Below, one piece after another: positions 54,845 to 62,410 of a stretch of 64,000 nt of DNA. Below the pieces are notes generated by a model. That model searched no databases, was not told the origin of the DNA, and saw only the letters and a program-made list of their open reading frames with translations. How positions within the stretch are numbered: position 1 is the first letter of the stretch; each line of letters begins with the position of its first letter. Made by a program: the position numbers and the translations under genes. The DNA is from JAEUMD01 sp044222395 (GTDB lineage Bacteria; Pseudomonadota; Alphaproteobacteria; Rhizobiales; Hyphomicrobiaceae): contig JBGANK010000005.1 in NCBI GenBank assembly GCA_044222395.1, positions 1 through 64,000 on the forward strand. The letters are read 5' to 3'.

Positions 54845-56896
54845 ATGCATTCCGAAGCACGCGGCCCCGCATTGCATCTCCAGTCTTCATCATGTGGCGC
54901 GATCGCAGGCAGCATCGTGTCAGTTGCCTTGCAGCCAGGCACGCGATGGCGCAACATTCAGAGCCAAGATCGCGAGGACAAAGCCCTGGCCCAACTCGAC
55001 AAGCCCCGCGCAAGCGGGCGGACGCCTCTGGTGCTGGCGGCCGCCTTCTCCATGCTGTTGCTCGCCGGGACACTGTGGGCAGCCGCCGAGTGGACCAGGG
55101 CACGGGGCCTTGCGGACCTGGCCGAGAGCAGCGGGCATTTGCTCCGGCTGGTCGTGGAATCGCTGTCCGGCGAGCTTGCCAAACACCAGAGCACACCCGT
55201 GCTCCTGTCGCACAATCCGCACCTGTCGCGCATCGTCACCGGCGCTACCTCGCCTGCCGAGATCGAGGCGGCCAGCACGGAGCTGGCGCGACTGGCCCGT
55301 GTCACGGGCGCTTCCGACATCTACCTGATGAATACGGCAGGGACGACGGTTGCTGCATCCAATCACGATCAGCCGCGCAGCTTCATCGGCCAGAACTTCA
55401 GCTACAGACCCTACTTCACCGGGGCGATCAAGGGACAGCCCAGCCGTTACTTCGCGCTTGGCACGACGTCGGGGGAGCGCGGCTACTACTTCTCGCATCC
55501 TCTGTTCGATGGCCGTTATGTGGTCGGGGTGGCTGTCGTCAAGATCCAGGTCGGCCAGCTCGAGGCGGCCTGGCGCGCGGCCGATCACGAGATCATGGTG
55601 GTCGACGAGGATGGCGTGGTGTTCCTGTCGAGCCGGCCGGAATGGGTGCTGCGGACGCTGGCGCCGCTTAACGAGCAGGCGCGCCAGCGGATTGCCGAAC
55701 ATCGCCGCTACGATGCGCATCCGCTTGCCCCGCTCGATATCGACATGGGTGAAACACAAGGTACGCTCGGACGCCTCATCGCGCTCGCGTCAGCGGCAGT
55801 GCCCGGCGCTCCAGGCGCCGCGACCTCCGACACGGAAGGCCGTACGGGACGAGCGCGGCACTACCTCATGCAGGCGCTGAAAATGCCGGAAGCAGGATGG
55901 ACGGTGCACATCCTGGCGCGCACGACCAGCGTGGCGAGCAGGGTCAACACCGCAATGGCGCTGGTGCTCGCCACATTCGCCGCCTTGACCCTGGCGGCGG
56001 TCGCAATGCACCAGCGGCGGCGGCGGGTCGCCGAGCGGCTGCAACTGCAGACCTCGATCAACACCGAACTCGAACGGCGAGTGGCACTGAGGACCGACGA
56101 GTTGACACGGGCCAACCGGCAGCTGGAGGCGGAAGTCGCCGAACGCCGACGCGCGGAAGGCGAACTGCGACTTGCCCAATCGGAGCTGGTGCAGGCTGGC
56201 AAGCTCGCCGCCCTGGGACAGATGTCGGCGGGTCTCAGCCACGAACTTAATCAGCCGTTGGCGGCAATCCGCTCCTACGCCGACAACGCGCGCAAGTTCC
56301 TCGAGCGCGAGCGCGTCGATGCCGCCGGTGCCAACCTTGGCTCGATCGTCGAGCTGACCGAACGGATGGCGCGCATCATACGGCATTTGCGTACCTATGC
56401 ACGCAAGGAACCGACGTCCGTGCAGCCGACGTCGGTGACGCGCGCCATCGATGACTCCTTGTCGCTGTTGCAGCGCCGGATCGGGGATGCGGGCGCCAGG
56501 ATCACGGTGGAGGCGCCCGATCCCAACGTGATGGCGATCGCCGGCGAGGTGCGGCTGCAGCAGGTGCTCGTCAACCTCATCGCGAATGCTCTCGACGCGA
56601 TGAAGGACCGCGACGACAAGTCGATCACGATTTCAGTGCGGGAAGCGGACGGCACGGTGTTGATCGGGGTGGCCGACAGCGGATCGGGGATACCCGCCGA
56701 CAATCTTTCCAGCGTGTTCGATCCATTCTTCACCACCAAGGACGTCGGCGAGGGCCTGGGACTGGGGCTATCGATCACCTACGGCATCGTGCAGCAGTTC
56801 GGAGGTACGATCACAGCCCGCAACCGCAGCGAGGGCGGCGCGCTGTTCGAAGTGCGCCTGCAATCGGCCCGCCCAGCTACCGAGAATGCCGCATGA
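54845..56896 (+). CDS. dctB: C4-dicarboxylate sensor histidine kinase, DctB-like
   Basis: Up to 683 aa; the first 40-60 residues are doubtful and the true start may be later. TM1 about 62-84, periplasmic double-Cache-type sensor (about 85-370, with TGASDIYLMNTAGTTVAASN and FIGQNFSYRPYF), TM2 about 375-397, coiled coil, DHp box with His466 (MSAGLSHELNQPLAAIRSY) and a complete HATPase domain (NLIANALDAM, ADSGSGIP, EGLGLGLSI). Overlaps dctD by ATGA; together they control dicarboxylate uptake. Confidence 0.92.
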   Translation: MHSEARGPALHLQSSSCGAIAGSIVSVALQPGTRWRNIQSQDREDKALAQLDKPRASGRTPLVLAAAFSMLLLAGTLWAAAEWTRARGLADLAESSGHLLRLVVESLSGELAKHQSTPVLLSHNPHLSRIVTGATSPAEIEAASTELARLARVTGASDIYLMNTAGTTVAASNHDQPRSFIGQNFSYRPYFTGAIKGQPSRYFALGTTSGERGYYFSHPLFDGRYVVGVAVVKIQVGQLEAAWRAADHEIMVVDEDGVVFLSSRPEWVLRTLAPLNEQARQRIAEHRRYDAHPLAPLDIDMGETQGTLGRLIALASAAVPGAPGAATSDTEGRTGRARHYLMQALKMPEAGWTVHILARTTSVASRVNTAMALVLATFAALTLAAVAMHQRRRRVAERLQLQTSINTELERRVALRTDELTRANRQLEAEVAERRRAEGELRLAQSELVQAGKLAALGQMSAGLSHELNQPLAAIRSYADNARKFLERERVDAAGANLGSIVELTERMARIIRHLRTYARKEPTSVQPTSVTRAIDDSLSLLQRRIGDAGARITVEAPDPNVMAIAGEVRLQQVLVNLIANALDAMKDRDDKSITISVREADGTVLIGVADSGSGIPADNLSSVFDPFFTTKDVGEGLGLGLSITYGIVQQFGGTITARNRSEGGALFEVRLQSARPATENAA

Positions 56897-58254
56897 GCCG
56901 TTCCATCGTACTGGTCGACGACGAACCGGAGCTGAGGGCCGCAACCCGACAGGGCCTGGAGCTTGCCGACTTCGAAGTGCGCGACTTCGGCGACGGCGAA
57001 GATGCGCTGACGAGCATCTCGCGTGGATTTGATGGCGTCGTCGTTTCGGACATCAAGATGCCGAAGATCACGGGGCTTGAATTGATGAGCCGGGTGCTCG
57101 CCGTCGACAACGAGATCCCGGTGATCCTGATAACCGGGCACGGCGACATCCCGATGGCGGTCGAGGCGATCCGCTCGGGCGCCTACGACTTCATCGAGAA
57201 GCCGTTCGCGACGGAAATGCTGGCGGATGCGTGCGGGCGGGCGCTGGAGAAGAGACGCCTGGTGCTGGAGAACCGGGCGCTGAAGGCAGAACTCACCAAG
57301 CGTTCGGGCATCGATCAGGTGCTGATCGGCCGGACACCGCAGATACAGCGCCTGAAGGCGCAAGTCTCCAGCTTCGCGGCGACGGATGCCGACGTGCTGA
57401 TCTTCGGCGAGACCGGAACTGGCAAGGAACTCGTAGCACGCAGCCTGCACGACTTCGGGCCGCGCGCCAAGGGCCGGTTCGTGCCGATCAACTGCGGCGC
57501 GCTGCCAGAAGCGGTGATTGAAAGCGAGTTGTTCGGCCATGAGGCTGGCGCCTTCACCGGCGCTGCCAAGGCACGCGTCGGCAAACTCCAATACGCCAGC
57601 GGCGGAACCGTGTTTCTCGACGAGATAGAGAGCATGCCGCTGGAATTGCAGATCAAGCTGCTCAGGGTTCTGCAGGACCGCAGAATCGTGCGGCTCGGCG
57701 CCAATGAAGAGCGCGCGATCGATGTGCGCGTCGTGGCCGCCACGAAGGAGGATCTGCGGGCGGGGGCCGGGCGTGGCGCGTTTCGCGAAGACCTCTACTA
57801 CCGGCTCAACGTGCTGGCGATCACCATTCCGCCCTTGCGAAGCCGTCGAGACGACATTCCGCTTCTGTTCCAAGTGTTCGTCGATCAGTCGGCGGCGCGG
57901 TTCAAGACAGAAGCGCCAACGGTGACGGCACCGGTCGTGGCGCGCCTCATCGCCCATGACTGGCCGGGTAACGTTCGTGAGCTGCAGAACTCGGCGGTGC
58001 GCTTCGCGCTCGGGCTCGGCCTGGAGATCAATGGCGAGGCGGTACGGGCGGCGGAGGACGCGGCCACGGGTATGACGACGCTCTCTGACCGGCTGGCGCA
58101 AGTCGAGCGGCAGATCATTGCCGATGCGCTCGAACAGTCGGGCAACAGCCTCAAGACGACCTACGAAAGCCTCGGCATCTCGCGCAAGACGCTCTACGAC
58201 AAGATGCGGCGGTTCGGGCTCGGGCGGCCGCCGGCGGACGATACCGAAGCATGA
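56893..58254 (+). CDS. dctD: sigma-54 dependent response regulator, DctD-like
   Basis: 453 aa. Receiver domain with phospho-acceptor Asp53 (VVSDIKMPK), AAA+ domain with Walker A GETGTGKE (about 172-179), sigma-54 contact loop GAFTGA (about 219-224) and Walker B VFLDEIE, and a Fis-type HTH (NSLKTTYESLGISRKTLYDKM). Activates sigma-54 promoters; the obvious target is the dctP promoter 200 bases downstream. Confidence 0.94.
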   Translation: MSRSIVLVDDEPELRAATRQGLELADFEVRDFGDGEDALTSISRGFDGVVVSDIKMPKITGLELMSRVLAVDNEIPVILITGHGDIPMAVEAIRSGAYDFIEKPFATEMLADACGRALEKRRLVLENRALKAELTKRSGIDQVLIGRTPQIQRLKAQVSSFAATDADVLIFGETGTGKELVARSLHDFGPRAKGRFVPINCGALPEAVIESELFGHEAGAFTGAAKARVGKLQYASGGTVFLDEIESMPLELQIKLLRVLQDRRIVRLGANEERAIDVRVVAATKEDLRAGAGRGAFREDLYYRLNVLAITIPPLRSRRDDIPLLFQVFVDQSAARFKTEAPTVTAPVVARLIAHDWPGNVRELQNSAVRFALGLGLEINGEAVRAAEDAATGMTTLSDRLAQVERQIIADALEQSGNSLKTTYESLGISRKTLYDKMRRFGLGRPPADDTEA

Positions 58255-58295
58255 GCGGCAGGGGGGGGGCGCTCTACTCTATCGGACGGAACCCG

Positions 58296-58313
58296 TGTGT
58301 GGCGGCCTACACA
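58296..58313. promoter_or_regulatory. possible DctD upstream activator site
   Basis: TGTGTGGCGGCCTACACA is an 18-bp near-palindrome (TGTGTRG/CYACACA) 130 bases before the sigma-54 promoter, the usual distance and shape for an enhancer of this regulator family. Only one clear copy is seen. Confidence 0.5.
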
Positions 58314-58442
58314 TTGGCAGCGCGCGATGGGTAGCGGCCGTGACATGCGCCGCTGACATCGCCGTCTACCGCAGCGCACAATCAGCGCGATCTGTCGCTC
58401 ATATTCAAGGACTTGCAATCATAGCGGACTGACGTGCGGCGC

Positions 58443-58459
58443 TTGGCACGGCGGTTGCT
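58443..58459 (+). promoter_or_regulatory. sigma-54 (RpoN) promoter of dctPQM
   Basis: TTGGCACGGCGGTTGCT fits the consensus TGGCAC-N5-TTGC exactly, with GG (58445-58446) and GC (58457-58458) 12 bases apart. Transcription should start near 58470, giving a leader of about 85 bases before dctP. Confidence 0.85.
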
Positions 58460-58553
58460 CTTAACGTATCGTCAACTATCGCGGCGCGGCCGAACGACGC
58501 TCACGAGAGGGGCATGGCTCGCGGCGCATGGCGCGAAATTCGGAGGAAATGTG

Positions 58554-59555
58554 ATGCGCAAATTCACGCTGGCTGCGATCGCCTCGATTGCAGCTGTTGC
58601 CGTCGGCGCGGGCGGGGCACTCGCCCAGAGCCCGATCGTCATCAAGTTCAGCCACGTCGTGGCGCCACAGACACCCAAGGGCAAAGGTGCGGACAAGTTC
58701 AAGGAGCTTGCCGAGAAGTACACCGAAGGCAAGGTCAAGGTTGAGGTCTATCCCAACTCGCAGCTCTACAAGGACAAGGAAGAGGTCGAAGCGCTGCAAC
58801 TCGGCGCCGTGCAGATGCTCGCGCCATCGCTCGCCAAGTTCGGACCCCTGGGCGCCAAGGAGTTCGAAGCGTTCGACTTGCCGTTCATCTTCGAGGACCG
58901 CGTCGCATTTCGCAAAGTCACGGAAGGGCCACTCGGCAAAGAGCTCCTGAAGAAGCTCGACAACAAGGGCATCCTTGGCCTCGCCTATTGGGACAACGGC
59001 TTCAAGATCATGTCGGCCAACAAGCCGATCAAGTCACCTGACGACTTCCTTGGTCTCAAGATGCGCATCCAGTCGTCCAAGGTGCTCGAAGCGCAGATGA
59101 AGTCGCTCGGCGCGCTGCCGCAGGTAATGGCGTTCTCCGAGGTCTATCAGGCCCTGCAGACCGGCGTCGTCGACGGCACCGAGAACCCGCCGTCAAACAT
59201 GTTCACGCAAAAGATGCACGAGGTGCAGAAACATGCGACCGTCTCGCGGCATGGCTATCTTGGCTACGCCGTGATCGTCAACAAGACGTTCTGGGACGGA
59301 CTGCCGCCGGAGGTGCGAACGGCGCTTGAGAAGGCGATGGACGAGGCAACGCAGTACGCCAACGACATCGCGCAGAAGGAGAACGACGAAGCGCTCGAGG
59401 AGATGAAGAAGTCGGGCAAGACCGAATTCTACGAGCTGAAGCCGGAAGAGAAGAAGGCGTGGAAGGACAAGCTCAAGGCCGTTCATGCCGAGGTTGGCGG
59501 TCGCGTCGGCAAGGAACTGATCGAGAAGTTCTACGCTGCGACCGGCCAGAAGTGA
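58554..59555 (+). CDS. dctP: TRAP transporter solute-binding protein, DctP
   Basis: 333 aa periplasmic binding protein. GGAGG precedes ATG 58554, then a signal peptide (MRKFTLAAIASIAAVAVGAGGALA). DctP-family motifs: IKFSHVVAPQTPKGKGADKF, VEVYPNSQLYKDKEEVEALQLG, the binding Arg region LKMRIQSS and GVVDGTENP. Captures C4-dicarboxylates such as succinate, malate and fumarate for DctQM. Confidence 0.95.
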   Translation: MRKFTLAAIASIAAVAVGAGGALAQSPIVIKFSHVVAPQTPKGKGADKFKELAEKYTEGKVKVEVYPNSQLYKDKEEVEALQLGAVQMLAPSLAKFGPLGAKEFEAFDLPFIFEDRVAFRKVTEGPLGKELLKKLDNKGILGLAYWDNGFKIMSANKPIKSPDDFLGLKMRIQSSKVLEAQMKSLGALPQVMAFSEVYQALQTGVVDGTENPPSNMFTQKMHEVQKHATVSRHGYLGYAVIVNKTFWDGLPPEVRTALEKAMDEATQYANDIAQKENDEALEEMKKSGKTEFYELKPEEKKAWKDKLKAVHAEVGGRVGKELIEKFYAATGQK

Positions 59556-59642
59556 TGCATCGTTTTCACGACCCTAGCCAATAATAAACAGGAGCCGGAG
59601 CAGGCACAGCCTGCCCGGCGTCCTTTGCCCCGGGGGAACGCC

Positions 59643-60302
59643 ATGCTGCTTCGAATACTCGACAGGCTCGAGGAAATAATAATTGCCACATTGATAGGTG
59701 CGGCGACGCTGTTGATCTTCGCTGCCGTTGTTCAGCGGTACGGCATGAGCAATGCGGCCGCGCTGATCGGCTGGGGAAGCTCACACGGGATGCCATGGGT
59801 GGCTGATGCAGCAAAGGCCGTCTTCAAGTTCCTCAACTCCTTCAACATGACGTGGGCGCAGGAGCTGTGCATCTACATGTTCGTGTGGATGGCAAAGTTC
59901 GGCGCGGCGTATGGCGTTCGAACGGGTATCCATGTCGGCGTCGATGTCGCGCTCAATACGCTCAATATGCGCTCAAAGCACTACGTCGTTCTTTTTGGAC
60001 TTTTCGCCGGAGCGCTTTTCACCTTCATCGTCGGATCACTTGGCGCCCGGTTCGTCTACCACATCGCGCACACCGAACAGGTCTCGGCGGACCTCGAGCT
60101 GCCCATGTGGCTCGTTTATCTCGCGGTGCCTCTTGGCTCGTACCTGATGTGCTTCCGCTTCCTGCAGGTCGCGTGGAGCTTTGCAAGGACCGGGGAGCTT
60201 CCACACCACGACCATGGTCATGTGGAGGGGCTTGAAGATGAAACGCCGACGGTTCCTGGAATTTCCGGACTCGACACTCACGCCCAAGGAGCCGCCCGAT
60301 GA
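59643..60302 (+). CDS. dctQ: TRAP transporter small permease, DctQ
   Basis: 219 aa with four TM helices; FNMTWAQELCIYMFVWMAKFGAAYGVRTGIHVGVDV holds the family WAEE/RTG-like core. The loop after TM1 is longer than usual. It ends in a His-rich tail (HHDHGH). Overlaps dctM by ATGA. Confidence 0.92.
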   Translation: MLLRILDRLEEIIIATLIGAATLLIFAAVVQRYGMSNAAALIGWGSSHGMPWVADAAKAVFKFLNSFNMTWAQELCIYMFVWMAKFGAAYGVRTGIHVGVDVALNTLNMRSKHYVVLFGLFAGALFTFIVGSLGARFVYHIAHTEQVSADLELPMWLVYLAVPLGSYLMCFRFLQVAWSFARTGELPHHDHGHVEGLEDETPTVPGISGLDTHAQGAAR

Positions 60303-61768
60303 CAGCCTCATCCGAAACGCTTCCGCGCGAGCCAGAGGCCGGCGGATCGATCAACCAGGCCCTGTTCTACATCGGCTTCCCGCTCTTCGTGTTCGGTATC
60401 TGCCTCGCAGGCAAGCTCGGCCTCATACCGATCGGCCCAGGATTGCGCGTCGCGCTCATATTCCTGCTGCTCGTGGCGCTGATGCTGACGGGCATGCCGG
60501 TGTCGATCGCACTCGGCCTCACCGTTCTCACGTTCCTGTTCACGTTGACCAATGTGCCGATGGATTCGGTGGCATTGAAGCTGTTCACAGGCATCGAGAA
60601 GTTCGAGATCATGGCGATCCCGTTCTTCATCCTGGCCGGAAACTTCCTCACGCACGGCGGCGTGGCGCGACGGATGATCAACTTCGCCACTGCCATGGTC
60701 GGCCACTGGCATGGTGGACTTGGGCTCGCGGGCGTCATGGCGTGCGCGCTGTTCGCCGCGGTTTCGGGTTCCTCGCCAGCGACTGTCGTCGCCATCGGCT
60801 CGATCATCCTGCCGGCGATGGTGCGGCAGGGGTTCCCCAAGAGATTCGGCGCGGGCGTCATCACGACTTCGGGTGCACTGGGCATTCTCATCCCGCCGTC
60901 GATCGTGATGGTGATGTACTCGGTCGCAACCAGCGGCATGATCGTGGAAGGACCGACGGGCGAGAAGGTTTCCGCAGCGTCCGTCGGCACGTTGTTCATG
61001 GCCGGTGTCATACCCGGCATCATGCTCGCCAGCTTGCTCGGCTTCACGACTTGGTACAGAGCGTGGAAAAACAACTATCCGCGCATGAAGCGAGCGACGT
61101 GGGCTGAGGCTGCTGCCGCGTTCTCCAAGAGCTTCTGGGGACTGGCGCTGATCCTCATCGTGATGGGCGGCATCTATACCGGTGTGTTCACCCCGACCGA
61201 GGCGGCGGCCATGAGCGCGGTCTATGCGTTCGTCATCGCGGTGTTCGTCTACAAGGACATGCGCTTGTCGGACGTGCCGCGCGTGCTGCTGTCATCGGCC
61301 AGCATGAGCGCGATGCTGCTGTACATCATCACGAATGCGGTGCTGTTCTCATTCCTCATGACACACGAGAACATTCCGCAGCAGATGGCAGCCTGGATCA
61401 CCGGTACGGGCCTCAACTGGATCGCGTTCCTGCTGTTCGTAAACGTGCTGCTGCTGCTCGCCGGCAACGTGATGGAGCCATCGTCAATCGTGCTCATCAT
61501 GGCGCCGATCCTGTTCCCGGTCGCCGTGAAGCTCGGTATCGATCCGGTCCACTTCGGCATTCTCATCGTCGTCAACATGGAAGTGGGAATGTGCCATCCG
61601 CCGGTCGGCCTCAATCTCTACGTCGCCTCCGGCATCACCAAGATGGGAATCACGGAGCTTACGGTCGCGGTCTGGCCGTGGCTGCTGACGATGCTGATCT
61701 TCCTGGTGATGGTGACGTACATTCCCGAATTGTCGCTATGGTTTCCGCGCATGCTGGGGATGCTCTAG
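60299..61768 (+). CDS. dctM: TRAP transporter large permease, DctM
   Basis: 489 aa, about 12 TM helices of the ion-transporter superfamily. Signatures GMPVSIALGL, FFILAGNFLTHGGVARRMINFA, SGSSPATVVAIGSIILP, LIPPSIVMVMY and PPVGLNLYV. Longer than the common ~430 aa form through an extra N-terminal helix and loops. Couples dicarboxylate uptake to the Na+ gradient. Confidence 0.95.
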   Translation: MTASSETLPREPEAGGSINQALFYIGFPLFVFGICLAGKLGLIPIGPGLRVALIFLLLVALMLTGMPVSIALGLTVLTFLFTLTNVPMDSVALKLFTGIEKFEIMAIPFFILAGNFLTHGGVARRMINFATAMVGHWHGGLGLAGVMACALFAAVSGSSPATVVAIGSIILPAMVRQGFPKRFGAGVITTSGALGILIPPSIVMVMYSVATSGMIVEGPTGEKVSAASVGTLFMAGVIPGIMLASLLGFTTWYRAWKNNYPRMKRATWAEAAAAFSKSFWGLALILIVMGGIYTGVFTPTEAAAMSAVYAFVIAVFVYKDMRLSDVPRVLLSSASMSAMLLYIITNAVLFSFLMTHENIPQQMAAWITGTGLNWIAFLLFVNVLLLLAGNVMEPSSIVLIMAPILFPVAVKLGIDPVHFGILIVVNMEVGMCHPPVGLNLYVASGITKMGITELTVAVWPWLLTMLIFLVMVTYIPELSLWFPRMLGML

Positions 61769-61775
61769 GCGAAGA

Positions 61776-61803
61776 ACGGGCGCAACCGTACGGAAGCGCC
61801 CGT
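61776..61803 (+). terminator. hairpin after dctM
   Basis: ACGGGCGC and GCGCCCGT (8-bp arms, 12-base loop), 7 bases past the dctM stop; no T-run. Confidence 0.5.
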
Positions 61804-61813
61804 ACAGCTTCTG

Positions 61814-62332
61814 ATGAAGCGAGTATCATCCTGCGCAGCCGCCTTCATGGCTGGCTGCGGATTTGGCAGCGAGCAGTCGCATGCCTTCGGGCATCGCTCT
61901 CGCCGGCAGACGAGCCAACAGCATGCCGAGCGACAAGCGGGCTCGTCTCGACCGCTGCAAAGGATCAAATCGGTGCAAGAAAGCGCGTCTGACCTTGCCT
62001 GCGAGAATTCGAGAGCCAGCTTGACGAGAAGCGCCAAGCCCACGCTTGGACCATTTGAAGCTCATGCTGCCGCCATCGGCACGTTGACTGCCCGACAACG
62101 GCGCGTCTTCGACCTGCTGAGTCAAGGGCTTTCAAACAAAGAGATTGCAAGGGCGCTCGGACTGCACGAGTCGACCGTGAAGGTTCACGTATCAGCGATT
62201 CTGGGAAAGCTCGACTGCCCCAATCGAACGATGGCCGCTCTGGTTGCACTCTACGTGCGCCTGCGGCCGGCAATACCCGACGTGCCGACCAAAGTTGCTC
62301 TCGATCGCAACGCAGAACGTGGCAGTGTCTGA
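61814..62332 (+). CDS. LuxR-type HTH protein, small
   Basis: Up to 172 aa. Only the C-terminal part is recognisable: a complete LuxR/GerE HTH (LTARQRRVFDLLSQGLSNKEIARALGLHESTVKVHVSAIL). The first 85 residues are low in structure and may be partly non-coding; the true start may be downstream. There is no receiver or autoinducer domain, so it may work as a stand-alone DNA-binding regulator or be a remnant. It sits between dctM and aceE and might control either. Confidence 0.7.
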   Translation: MKRVSSCAAAFMAGCGFGSEQSHAFGHRSRRQTSQQHAERQAGSSRPLQRIKSVQESASDLACENSRASLTRSAKPTLGPFEAHAAAIGTLTARQRRVFDLLSQGLSNKEIARALGLHESTVKVHVSAILGKLDCPNRTMAALVALYVRLRPAIPDVPTKVALDRNAERGSV

Positions 62333-62410
62333 ACAGAAATCATGCGTGCGTGGCTGGCCGGCAGAACATTCCGCGTTGTCCAGCGCTGCACTTGAACCAA
62401 CGAGGTTTCA

